Shown here: positions 38,017-56,039 of the stretch, piece by piece
Layout of the letters: the number at the start of each line of letters is the position of its first letter
Position numbering within the stretch: position 1 is the first letter of the stretch
From: Dirofilaria immitis
Taxonomy: Eukaryota > Nematoda > Chromadorea > Rhabditida > Onchocercidae
Assembly: GCA_024305405.1 (NCBI GenBank)
Contig: JAKNDB010000007.1
Span: 281,176 to 345,175 of the forward strand
Direction: 5' to 3'
DNA: 64,000 nucleotides
Position numbers and translations under genes: made by a program
The notes under the pieces: model-generated
Database searches by the model: none
Told to the model about the DNA's origin: nothing
Seen by the model: the letters and a program-made list of their open reading frames with translations, nothing else

Positions 38017-41000
38017 TGCAATCGGTATCACCTTACTCAGAGTTCATTATATAACATCAAAAATCCTCTCATTAGCTGAAAACAATCTAGTCAAAATTCT
38101 CTCATTCATTGATTGATCAAATACCACGCCATTTAAATTACTATTTTTGCAGCAATATCAAAAATCCAAATATTTTCAATTTCGCAAATTGATTCGAATT
38201 ATAAGTTTTATCAACTGAAATTTAATCATGCCAATATAAAATTGAAAAGACGAAATGTTAACTCAAATAAACTAGGTGCTCAAAAATTACGACTAGCATC
38301 TTCATCTAAAGATTCATTTTAGACTAAATTTTTAAAATTCGAACTTTAATTTTATAAAATTAGATTTTACATAATCACTGAGAAGATCGTAGAAAGGATA
38401 ATAAATTCTTATAAATTACTAAGTTTAAATAAATAATTTAAAAATTACATAAACCTTTGATTTTAATAACGATATGCCGAAAATTATAATTATTAATATC
38501 CAATAGCATACTCCAGTACTTTAAGAAGTCAATTCCAAATTTTAAATTTCAAAATGAAAACTAATAAACTTTGGAAAAATCAATATGCATGAATTATATT
38601 AGAAATTTTGAAATTTTTAAAATAACGGAATAAGCCGCTAGATCCATTAAATAATAACAAAACTGATGGAAGTTGTGATCCTATCAAAGGAAATACGACG
38701 TGATCTTATTGAAGATTATCGTAGACAGAACTAAGTAAGAAAAAATCTATGATAAATAATACTCAAACATACTTCATTATCAGTTATAAAAATGAATTAC
38801 AAAACTTTCGTTTCACTACATGGCAAATGGCATAATTCCGTTATTGTAACTATCACATAAGACTCACACATACAATTACGTGAATTATTTGTTGAACGAC
38901 GAATTTAGATTGAATCATTTCTCAATCATAAAACTTTAAAAAAATAATTCACGTAACTGTATGTATATGTCATCCTGTTACGTATGCAGGATCACTTGAT
39001 GTCACAACAATTCACGAAACGACAGATTCGTGTCCACAAATCAAGAAATCACTGCACATAAACGAGCGGGAAATATTCACAAGTGCATCTAATGTAAATC
39101 ATTTTTCGGCCAGTGAGTTGTTCGAACATTAATCGTTCGTCCAGGAATGCAGAATCGGTTTCTGAGGCGTATCTCACGGGAGATTTCCACGTAGTTTGTC
39201 AGGATGTTATAAGGATTGAGTGTACTATGAGATAGGATGAATATCTCAAATGATATTTTCATTCGTCGGAGTTTTGTTATGATGAAATTTTCATTGCAGT
39301 TATTGAAAATTTAAAAGTCAATAATGATTCGGCTTAGCAAATTCTCCGCCTTATATTTAGTTTACTTTATTTCCAATTTTAATGTTTCGAATTGAATATT
39401 TAATTACCATTTCCGAGATCTTACAATGTTCACTGATTTTGCTTCGCAATCGCTTGATTCGGAGCCAGTTATTCATATTTATTCGAACAAAAAAAATCAA
39501 TTCAAAACCATTGATTACGAGCAACTGAATGGATCTGCAATCAAATCGAATTATTCACAAATTATGAACAAGTCCGTGATCTTTACATATATTTTTTTCA
39601 AGGAAAAAATTTGAAATGAATGAGATGATAAAGAGTGAAGCAAAAAATGCTCTTTCCATGAAAAAGATTACAACATTTTTTTTTTTTTAGGCCGAGGAAT
39701 CGCTTTTCCGGTAGCAAAATTCAACTATCATCCGTTTTTCCAGCTGATTCATTCAATGGTTCCTAGTTTTTCATCTGGATACCTGTAATTTCTGAAAGCA
39801 TGAATGATTCATTTCCTTTTTTTTTTTTTTAGTTAATGATTCATTTGTTTCGATTTTTTTCCCTAACTTTTAGTTGCCTAAATTTTTCAGCCATCATAAA
39901 TGAATTATAATAACTATTTCTTCGTTTTATATATTTTTTTATAATTCCATAAGCGTATTTTGGGAAAGGATTATGACGTATGAATCGTTGAAGAGCATTT
40001 CATATTATTAAACTAAAAAAAAAAAAAAAACTATCTATTTCAATTCTTTCTTTCTGTTTATTCTTAATCCTATAATATTTATTTTGCTTAGTGAAAACTT
40101 GTCGAGATCAATTCTTTCATACTACTACAAGCTATCTATGTTGAGCTATTTATAAATTATTTCGTATATTCAAATTATAAAATTTATGAAATTTAATTAG
40201 AAAATATATAATAAAATATCGATTTTAAATTTTATTTCGAATTTTTTCTATCCGAATTTTTTTTTGTTTTTGCCAATTCATCAAAAAAATCAAGATAAGG
40301 ATAAGTTTTTCTTATGCTCAAATGGTAGAATCATTATTAATTGAGAGTTGCAAAGGGATGGAATTAAAATGAAACAGTTGAAAACAATTACAATCTTATC
40401 AAGAAGGTTAATAGTTTAATGATGGTTGATTGATTCAGTGAGATTATTTAATTTCTAATTTCCTAAAATATGCTGTACTCATTTGCTTATATATATTCTT
40501 AATTTGAATTAAATTCTAGCAAAAATTTAAAACAAAAACTTTACTAAGATTCGATTTCATATTTATGCATAAGATTGAAATGAATTCATAAATTTAAGTA
40601 AGTCGAGAAATTTTCATATCGAAATCAGCAAGAAAACATTAAACAGTCTATAAATTTATAATGCATCACTATATTAATATTGACGAAAGAACAACGATTG
40701 AAGATTATTTGATACGTAAAAAAAAAAAAAAAAAATAATGCTCTTAAAAAGATAGGATGATTTGTGCCTTGGACAAATGATGATCATTAATTCCTTTCTA
40801 GTCTCGAGCAGACAATCAATATCGTTACTGTTATTGTTAATGGTCTGATATGTCCTTTGTGATAGTACCTCGATCGATGGCTTCATAATAGTATCCAATC
40901 TTTTAGTCTGGTACCATTACGGTACTGATCATTTTCGGTTTATCAACCAATAAGCTATTGCAAAGTACGTTCCGTTTTTTTTTTTTTTTTTTTTTCTTTT

Positions 41001-41907
41001 TGGGAGAAATTCATCGTAGTTCATCGTTTCTTTTTTTTTTCTTTTTCTTATCATATTACAATTTTTAACATTTCTTAATTTCTGAGCTAACCTATCCGAT
41101 ACGTTCATTAACAAATGAATACTAACGTGAAACGTCACAAAAACGATGAAATCTGAAGAAATTTGGTTCAGATTGAAGAATAAGTTCAGATTTCATGAGC
41201 AAATCGATGGATTTCTATGGAAAAATATGGAAACAAATAATAGTATTAATATAAAAAAAAAAGCTAAATTTATACATCATGGTATGTTATTCGAGCGAGT
41301 ATCAGAGCGACTTATTCATAGTAGAGATGATGGAAGAATACGGTACTCGAAATGAGAAATCGAGACTAGAGAGCGGTCTTTATACGGTTATTATCGATTT
41401 GTAATTATTTTGATGAAGTAAATGCATCTATTTGCTCTTATTTTATTTTATTTATTTATTGGCTAAGATAAAACTAATATTCTGTTGGTATTCCATTGCT
41501 ATAATAATATTATGTTAGATTATAAGTGTTAGAACTTAGTACTTGAACTTGAAACTAAAATACATTTAGCATTTTTTATCAATATATCGAATTTTCAGTA
41601 TTTTTTATTATGCTTAAAAATGTTAACGTTTTTCATTAAGATATATGCCAAAAGGTCATAGATGATTTTGGAAGAGGAAGTAAATGTGAAGTGCAAAAAA
41701 AAATGTCCTTAACAAATAAGTCATCCAAATGAAATATAAAATTGGAGTACTGGAGGTGAGAAATAGGAAAGAAGAAGGAAGATAAAGATAACGGTAGCGG
41801 AAACAAGATGGACGGGTTTCTCAAGTTCTTACTTTTATATTCAAAACAGTGTTTACTCGGAAATATTTACTCCGTGTGTTTCATTTATTTCTAAATTTTT
41901 AAATATT
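38017..41907. other. Divergent intergenic region, METTL9-like (-) and TBC1D24-like (+)
   Basis: About 3.9 kb that should hold both promoters. No exon is firmly supported. An ATG-led frame at 39426-39558 (MFTDFASQSLDSEPVIHIYS) ending at a possible donor AACAA|GTCCGT could be an alternative first exon for the downstream gene, but nothing confirms it. A 24-bp inverted repeat (38866-38965) and long T runs (near 40977 and 41033) are present. A GC-richer stretch at 38980-39190 is the best candidate for promoter sequence. Confidence 0.45.
38866..38965. repeat. Imperfect inverted repeat, arms about 24 bp
   Basis: ACATACAATTACGTGAATTA at 38868-38887 is matched in reverse complement by TAATTCACGTAACTGTATGT at 38945-38964 with one mismatch; about 50 bp lie between. 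The site is about 850 bp upstream of the METTL9-like start. Confidence 0.8.
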
Positions 41908-41915
41908 TATTGCAG
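41908..41915 (+). other. Candidate acceptor for the TBC1D24-like leader
   Basis: TTATTGCAG ends at 41915, 100 bases upstream of the chosen ATG at 42016. It could receive a spliced leader or join a 5' UTR exon. The frame is open a short way upstream of the ATG but has no earlier ATG. Confidence 0.4.
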
Positions 41916-42015
41916 AAATTGAGCAAAGAGTATCGGTAATAAAAGACGAAAAGGAAGACAGCGTGCAAAAAGGACAACGGTTTCGAATTTTTATCTGTGT
42001 GTGTTCGCTGGTCAA

Positions 42016-48426
<6,411 letters not shown>

Positions 48427-49442
48427 GAATGGAAGATTGAAAAAAATCTTAAAGTGGAATTGTGAAGAAATTTATAAAATCATGTGGCTAAGGCATAAAT
48501 TTCTTTTCACAGAGTTATTTTTTCTTAGTTGCATTTTTTATAATTTTTTAGAACTTATGAAATTTTGAAGTGAAAAATTGTTGGTTTTGTGAGCATATGT
48601 ATTTTACCGTTATTTATCTGGCATTTTCTAGTAATCGTCTTTAATAAATATTTATTTAAGAATGGAGCGAATAAATTCGCAATTCTTGGATTATCAAAAT
48701 GCTAATTTTAAAAGGGTTAGGGTTATTAGAAAATTTGATTGTTACTTGCCATTTGTTTTTGATTTTTGTTTATTGAAGTAACTAAACACATACTTAAAAA
48801 TCTTTTTTTCGATGGCGCAGAAATTAATAACGAATTGGATATTCTTATTTTTAATTAATATTGAAAAGTTGGAGCCATGCTGGACGTTTTTTATTTCTAA
48901 CCTTTTCTAGAAATGCAAATGTTTTGGCGAGTCGAATAATTTTGTGGTGTATGCGATGATCTTCTACTAATTTATATTTATGTTCTTCTTATTTCGAATA
49001 TTGTAGTTTAATAATGCATCGTTGTAAATCCAAAATTTTCCAATGATTTTATATTAGCTTTGATTGATGACAAAGCAGGTTGTTTATTTGCATAATGACA
49101 TTCCATTACCTGTCCACTGCCAAGGTTCGGTTTTTATTAATTACCCTATTTGATGCTAGTCGAAATAATTTCACATTGTTTGATGATATTTGCTTTTTTA
49201 GACGAATAAAAATAATTTGATTTCTGAATTGATGAATTTCTGAATCTGTTGCAATCAACAGTGTCATAGAGTTTTTGAAACTCGAAAACTTTCTGTGGCG
49301 AAACCTTGCAGACCATGAGAAAATATCGCGTTAAAATGGTGAATAGTTTTCGAAACTTGAAAGGTCGAGTGGTGGCACAAAATTCAATGGAGTTTGAATC
49401 GAACTGAAAATAGAATGACATAGTGTGTGTTTTGCACCCTTA
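48427..49442. other. Intergenic, TBC1D24-like to MPDU1-like
   Basis: About 1 kb between same-strand genes, no exon seen. Spacing and the acceptor just before the MPDU1-like ATG are compatible with, but do not prove, a shared transcript. Confidence 0.5.
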
Positions 49443-49450
49443 ATTTTTAG
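49443..49450 (+). other. Candidate trans-splice acceptor, MPDU1-like gene
   Basis: AATTTTTAG ends at 49450, 15 bases before the ATG at 49466. No upstream exon of this gene is visible, so an SL site is likely and it decides the start. Confidence 0.55.
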
Positions 49451-49465
49451 GGTGGTTCCGTGATA

Positions 49466-51783
49466 ATGAAGGATTTAATTCTTTCAAAATTGGTCAGCTA
49501 TTACATTTCATATTTCCAAATCGATGTTACGAATTGATGCTTCTGGAATATGATTTTCTTCATCGTAAGTTTTAATATTTTACCCGTAGTAAATGTTAAG
49601 GTAGGACACTCCGCACAAGAACCAATGAATGGTTACGGCAACCATTTGAAAGTGAACTGAGAAGAATTTGTCGTAATTGCATTGGGTAGTTTGAGCTTCG
49701 AGTATGGTGGATTAATGGGTAACTAAAAAGTTCGACCCTTTAGGATAGTTTTTTTGTCGAATTCTAAATTGTTACAAATTGCTGCGAATGTCGATGTTGT
49801 AATCCAGTATCAATGTCACTTTTTTTTTGAGTTTTTCCAGGACATTTTTGCATGGACTTATTGTCAGATATTTAATATAATGGACGGAATTAAATTAAAA
49901 GGAATAGGTAACAGATACTTGTGATGAAAGACATGCGCCGTAATTTCTTTGATATAGAATTTTTATAAACTTATTCAGTCGGTTGGAGATAATACGTTAA
50001 ACCAGGAAATTTTGACGTTATAAGTTTATTAATTTTAGAAGAATGTATATCGATGGTTATATCGCGACTGCTTGGACTTGGTTTGACCTTTGGGTCAGTG
50101 TTTATATTCGTACCACAGATTCTGAAAATTCAGTTTGCGCAGTCAGGCGAAGGAATTTCATTATTATCGCAATTGCTGGGAATGTTTGCAAGTTTCGCAA
50201 TAACTGCTTACAGTTACTCTAAAGAATATGTTTTTAGGTTTGTTTATTTCCAGTTTTCATTCCCGCTTTTCAATAAACTATACAACTGGTAAATCCATCT
50301 TAAAAATTAATTTCCAAATTACCACTAAAAATGATGATTTTTAAAATAAATAGTTCATGCAAATATATGTCGTTGACTATTCTTTAGAAGACGATTCTAC
50401 CATTGTTTGATGGGAATCGATATAATCAAGCATCATTCCAAATTACATTGTGTTGTGATATACCCTTTTTTTGTGTGCAGTAAGACAAGAAAAGTAACTG
50501 AGTAGAATTTTCGAATGAACAGAAGTATTGGAACTTATATAAATCACTAATAACTAATGGAAATTAGACACTTTAATGGCTGAAAACAAGCTTTCGGAAC
50601 GATTGAAAAGTAGGTTTTGTAAATCGATGTCCTAGCATTGTCTTTAAAACGGTCAGATAGATAATATCGTTCACCTCAAATGTTTAGTCATTAGCGTCAC
50701 GCTCAAATTACCGATTACTAAATGCATCGTCTTTTTCATTACAGATTCTTTACATTTTCTTCTGTTACTAATGTGTTAAAAAAGTTTTTGCTCTGTTTGT
50801 TTAAATGATTTATTGATAGATTATCAAATTTATGCTGAGTACATTATTTCAGTCAGTGGGGTGATTCATTCTTCGTGACAATCCAAATGATTATAATAAT
50901 TATTCAAATTTTGTGGTTTTCATCACGGCAAGCCCACGCAGCAGTATTTCTTGCATTTTGCTGGACAGTTAGCTGTGCTGTAATGGGTAAATACATCCCA
51001 GTTGACATACTTGCATTGGTTCAGGCTATTACTATTCCAATTATTACTGTTGCTAAAGTAAGTTTTAAAAGAGTTGCTGGTAATACCTGACAGCTTTTGT
51101 CAATGCTGTTGATTATTAGTTAATCGAGATGCCTCCACGCCTTTATCTTGCCATGTAATGTTCCAGAATATGAGAATGACGGTTGAAAACATTAAATATC
51201 TCTCGATAATTAAGAAGTGTAGGAGTTAAATTGATTCAATTCGTCGTTTCAGTTTAGAATTATAAATCGTTTTTTTTTTGCTTTCTTATCATTAATACTG
51301 TATGAAATCCGAATCGAACATCTTATCATAGTGTTAAAGAATTGGCAGTAAAATGTCTGAGCTATATGAAGCATACTTTAGAGAGTCTAACTGAGAAATG
51401 ATGTGACAGAATTGGTCAAATGTGGTTGACTGAAGGAGCCTAACATTCGGTAGATTGCGTTATTAGCTTATTCATAATCATTTATATATTTTCGCTTCTA
51501 GTTTTTACAAATCTGGACAAACTATCAGCGACATAGTACTGGTCAGTTATCATTGATCACAGTATCTCTCCAATTCTCAGGATGTCTAATCCGAATATTT
51601 ACTTCCTTAAAAGAAACTAGTGATCAGTTGGTGATTATCATTTACATTATTGCAACTTTATTAAATGGCATAATTTTTGTTCAATTTTTTCTCTACAAGA
51701 GCAGTATAGAAATGAAAAAAAATATCTTAGACTATACAGTGCTATTAATATTTCGATCTTGCTTGATTTTTTGTATAAAATGA
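49466..51783 (+). CDS. MPDU1: MPDU1-like PQ-loop membrane protein
   Basis: Homologue of mannose-P-dolichol utilization defect 1, an ER multi-pass protein needed for use of dolichol-linked mannose and glucose in N-glycan, GPI and C-mannose synthesis. Exons: 49466-49564, 50039-50237, 50853-51057, 51502-51783; about 261 aa (human 247). Exon 1 gives FPNRCYELMLLEYDFLH, matching the family's LLPEKCYDQLFVQWDLLH. Exon 2 holds the first PQ loop (FGSVFIFVPQILKIQFAQSG, then EGISLLSQLLGMFASF). Exon 4 gives TNYQRHSTGQLSLITVSLQF and then LIRIFTSLKETSDQL, close to [29 protein letters not shown] of the human protein in order and spacing. About seven hydrophobic spans are visible. The PQ of the second loop is replaced (LQFSG), as in vertebrate MPDU1. 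Exon 1 needs one more A in the run 49486-49489 to join the start codon to the conserved frame. Confidence 0.92.
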
Positions 51784-53394
51784 TATTTTTGTTTCGATTA
51801 TTAGTTTGCAGTAAAGATAAAAATGTTGCGAAAAAATGTTTAGCAAAGTTCTTGTCAGATGCATTTTTGTGATCGTAAATTGTTCGAATTTATTGCATTT
51901 CCTGAGATTTGATATATGGTCGAAATTGTTGGGCTTTTTAACTCGTTTCTAATCAACCGTAATCATTGAAAGTGATCCCGAAAAGGATTTCCAAGAATGC
52001 TGAACTCCTTAGCTTACAAATGCTCCTGATTTGCTGACGCTTCAGCTTAATCGATTGCTCTGAATTAATCTCAGTTCAGGTCTTTAATGAAATAAAATTC
52101 ATTAGTTTTGACTGTATTGTCGCATCAATTTCTGTCCACACTCACTTACTGAAATTCCTTATAATACTAGTCGATAAGAGTTTTCATAATAATCATTGGG
52201 ATATTTTCTTATTGAATCCAATAAAATAGAACTAAAGAGTACTTATTATTTGAAATAAAACGCCTCTTTAAAAATACGAATTAGGAATATTTTCTTATTG
52301 GATCTAAATAAGATATTTCATAATCTGAAGCTGCATACATAGAAAAAAGCAAAATTAACATGCACCACATTTTACTGAAATTCAATATGATGTTGAATAA
52401 ATTTAGGATGAGGATTCTATTGAGATTTAAATACAGTCTTGTTAGGTGAATGGATTAGATGTATCGAAATTATTACCTTTTAGGAATATTTCATTGTTAT
52501 AGATTTTATAAGTGAAAAGTTCATCTTATCATTTTTCTTCAACAAACTTTTTTATTATCGTAGCTTTCTACTTTTTATGGAATTTGTTGCTAAATGCTAA
52601 GAAGAAGTTTATCAAAAGTCGATATACTCAAAAAAGTTATCTGATAGATTTTTATTAATTTCAGTTAGCTAATACGTAATTGATCCAAGAGGATGATTGA
52701 ATGTAACCATTTGAATCTGTATTAATCCTGGTTGCCTTTCTTAGATTCCCATTTATGATATGCATAATATCATTTATGATATATCAAATTTGCAGCCTAA
52801 TTAATTCTATCCTTCTATTTTGTAGAATTTTTATTAATTTATTTTTTACAAAGTAGATGTTGGCCATCTTAATTATAGCATGCAATGATATACTTCACTT
52901 TACTTCATATGAAAACCATCTGTTATTACACTATCGCGATATTTTGATGCATATTATTAATGTAAATCTTAGAGATGACAATTAAAAAGATTTGATAACG
53001 AAATTTTCAACGATTTTATTTTCAATTATTATAAATTAAAGTATATTTATATGCTATAATGCTCAATGTTGAAAATTTTTATCGGTGAATAAAATAAATT
53101 GTAAACAAATATAATTGGTGATATTTAATATATTTATATAATCCATGCGATTGTTTACAATGTGAATTGGTCGAAATATAAAGAGTAATAGTGCTATCGT
53201 TTAAATTAAACTTTAAGATTTATCCGTTAATTTTAGTCATATTATCCAATTTTATTACTGCGTACAATTTATATTTCTCAAATTTATGGAAAAATTTTCT
53301 TTTCGTCTTTTAACACTTTTAATCGAATGATAATTTCAAACGCAATACATATCGTCAATTTAAAAAATTTGTCAAATTTTGTTTTTCTTTTTAG
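51784..53394. other. Intergenic, downstream of MPDU1-like gene
   Basis: About 1.6 kb, AT-rich, no exon seen. A short repeated string ATATTTTCTTATTG(A/G)AT occurs near 52201 and 52287. Confidence 0.6.
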
Positions 53395-53498
53395 ATCATA
53401 GTGTTTTCGTAATTGATATTGCAAAGGAAATTCTATTGATATTCGATCCGATGACTGGTGTAAGACTTTTCTTTGATGACAAAATGCAATATTTGTAA
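53395..53498 (+). other. Orphan exon candidate, + strand
   Basis: After TTTTTAG at 53388-53394 the frame reads HSVFVIDIAKEILLIFDPMT and then GVRLFFDDKMQYL before a stop at 53496-53498. Composition is protein-like for such AT-rich DNA and the acceptor is good, but no partner exon or family is recognised. It could be the terminal exon of an undetected gene, or chance. Confidence 0.25.
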
Positions 53499-54009
53499 AA
53501 TTGAAGAAAACTTAAGACATCTTAAAATTACAAGAAATATTTCAAACGATGATAAGCCAAATGAATTGTAAAAAATTTGGATGAATACAGTTATGATAAA
53601 ATTAATCAAATTGGTTTTAATCGATTCCCTCTTTCATGCACTTAACTTTTTGATAAGCATCATTTTATAAAATAATATTGCAATTATTTGATCCAATTAT
53701 AAATAGTACATTGTTGAATGTCCAAATTTAAAGATAAGAAATATTATAGTAATTAACCATATTCGATAATTATATAATTGTTATAATTACTATATCTTAT
53801 TTAGTTTATACTGCTAATTATACTTTTAGGTTGATTTTTAAGTTTTAAATTTAAATATTCAATGTTTTACAATAAAGAAATATTTTTGAAAAATAAATTG
53901 TATCTTATTAATTAAAGAATAACATGCCAAGTTTATGCAAATAATAATGTAATAAAAAACTAAACACTTTATTTTAAGTATTTTTTTATCAAAATTTTTT
54001 ATTATTTCA

Positions 54010-54452
54010 TTATTAAAATTTCAATATATTTCTAATATACACAGTCAGGGATGATTCTTAAGCTTGCAATATTCGCATTTTGTGTGTCTATGATTGGAGC
54101 GGTTAAAAAGAAAACTGCAAATATATTCAAATGTTAAATTATTGCAAAAATATCAAAAAGTTTGAAGGAACAGGAGAAGATTCTTTGACGAATTTAACTT
54201 GAAAACTTCGTCTTATTTAAGTGATAACTATTTAAAATGAATGTATACATGTTAATAATATTTCCAATAAGATACGAAAGGAACAATTATTTTGCATAAT
54301 CATTAAAATATTATCTTAATTTTTGATGAATGAATGGTTTTGAAATTTATTCAATTTATGACCTATTGATCAGTCATTCATCAATTTATTCCATATAAGC
54401 AATTTAGCATTAATTAGTATTACCTGACAATACAATCTCAATTAAATAAATC
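54010..54452 (+). repeat. Left arm of a long inverted duplication
   Basis: This segment recurs in reverse complement at about 58658-59120. Shared strings include TTAAGCTTGCAATATTCGCA, TTTTGTGTGTCTATGATTGG and ATTACCTGACAATACAATCT. Identity is high throughout, apart from small indels. Spacer is about 4.2 kb. Confidence 0.9.
54051..54137 (+). CDS. Signal-peptide-like short ORF or first exon (left copy)
   Basis: ATG-led frame of 28 codons: MILKLAIFAFCVSMIGAVKK and then TANIFKC after one more Lys. The first 17 residues look like a secretory signal peptide (Lys, then a hydrophobic core, then small residues). GCG|GTTAAA at 54101/54102 could be a donor; joined in phase 0 to the candidate exon at 55285 it would give a secreted protein of about 65 aa. 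The same ORF is preserved in the inverted copy (58993-59079), which argues mildly for function. The family is not recognised. Confidence 0.35.
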   Translation: MILKLAIFAFCVSMIGAVKKKTANIFKC

Positions 54453-54761
54453 ATACAATAAAGCAGCCAAAAAAGAAAACCATTGATTTTGTTGACTTAT
54501 TTCCTTTTGCAAATACTAAATTATAGGTTGAATAATTAATTAAAATTATACTATATAATTAATAACTATCTCATTGATCACAAATTTCGAAAATCACTAA
54601 TATTTGTTCCATTCTTCCAATTTCAATTACATATTTTATGTAAAAAGAATTTGTGAATTAGTAAATGAATTCATAACTGATATCTTTTTGAAAGAAATTT
54701 AAAATGAAAATAATAGATGAAATGATTATTTTGTATATATCACAAATAGATTAGGCTTTGT

Positions 54762-56012
54762 TTATGTACCCAATAGTTTACATCTGCCAAATGGTCCACT
54801 CCAACTTCCATTATTGCAAACTCGCCAACGGCTACCTATCACTTCCAAATAATGGTTAGATGGGCATATAAGCATTGCAGTTGTTCCATGTGGATATTTT
54901 ATAGCATTGAAATTGATTATTTCCTATAATCAAATCTTATAAGTCAATCAATATTTCTTGCAATAGTTAATTAGTAATAATTATTATTAATTAAATCTAT
55001 GATAACAATTAAATCTCTTACAATAATTCAATTCATCTATTTTTGCTTCGATATTTTTAATTTCTATTTGTTATTTCATTTGTTTTATAACTATTTCAAT
55101 TTAATAGAACGATATTTTGAATTATTGCTAAAACTTAAAATATCCAGAAATTTTTTACGCTAAATTATTTTTCTTCAGGTTGCAAATAAATACTTAAAAT
55201 TTTAATTTCATTCAGAGATTTGATTAATCTAAGATGACGAGATGACAAGAAATGATAACTAATTGATATTAAATTATATTTTAGGCTATTACCGGCTTAA
55301 AAACAAAATATGGAATTTCTGTTGTTGGTGTCGAACATGGCGCAGTAGTAGGACGGATTAAAGTGCATTCCTCTAAAATGCTTCAAGTGAAAATATATTT
55401 TAAAATAGTTAGAAATAAAATCACAAATTGATAATCCAATAAACGTTATTCGATCCATAATCAATCTAACAATTATTTAATTTTATGTCTAAGATTGATC
55501 TAAGTTAAATCATTGATTCGAAACTGATAGAATTAATCGTCTTCTATTAATCGTTTCATTTTTGCTGCCAGAAATTTCTGATTTTGATGATTATTTATTA
55601 ATAATAAAAATTAGAATGTTAGAAAAAAATAAGCAAATATTATGAAATTGTAAAGTTTGAGATTCAATATTTTTTATATCAATGATTTTAAAATACTAGT
55701 AAATTGCTAAAGTTGAAATTTTCTAAATTCTCTTATCAATCTCCTAAATTCTGGATTAATTGTCGTACCATATATAATAAAACTTGAGATGATAATTATC
55801 CAATTTAGCAATTTATCATTTCAATGTATTGAAATTTTAATATCACAAGATTCTAACAATAACAGTGAAAAATTTACACGGAAAATTATTAATGAAATAA
55901 GCAAAGCTAATAGCCAAGTATTAATAATATCATATAATTTCGAGGTATACTAACCTTTAAAGCAAATAACATTTATAATTAGCATATATGATAATACGAT
56001 ATGGACAATCAT
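54762..56012 (-). CDS. Candidate small secreted sushi (CCP) protein
   Basis: Two minus-strand exons. The 5' one (56012-55955) starts at an ATG 21 bases after TTTTCCAG and encodes a signal-peptide-like MIVHIVLSYMLIINVICFK, ending at AAAG|GTTAGT. The 3' one (54923-54762), after TTATAG, contains YPHGTTAMLICPSNHYLEV, then SRWRVCNNGSWSGPFGRCK and a stop four codons later. The Gly-Thr-Thr, C...C...GSWSG...C pattern is a sushi module that ends as a complete protein would. Phase across the junction does not close: the phase-correct frame gives NNQFQCYKIS and then stops, while the sushi frame is offset by one. This needs a sequence error, a different junction, or a broken gene. Only three of the four sushi c cysteines lie in the sushi frame. 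Confidence 0.5.
55285..55431 (+). other. Orphan exon candidate, + strand
   Basis: After ATATTTTAG (ending 55284) a 48-codon frame runs AITGLKTKYGISVVGVEHGA, VVGRIKVHSSKMLQVK and on to a stop at 55429-55431. It is unusually Gly/Val-rich for this region and sits in phase with the possible donor of the signal-peptide-like exon at 54051. No family recognised; it overlaps, antisense, the intron of the sushi candidate. Confidence 0.3.
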
Positions 56013-56039
56013 CTTGATAGATTTCAATATAATCTGGAA

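Noticed and set aside
39426..39614. ORF MFTDFASQSLDSEPVIHIYS as a gene
   Set aside because: Reasonable composition, but no partner exon or family; kept only as a possible alternative first exon.
41146..41355. 69-codon ORF MKSEEIWFRLKNKFRFHEQI
   Set aside because: Lys/Phe-rich as expected of random AT-rich frames, no splice sites supporting it.
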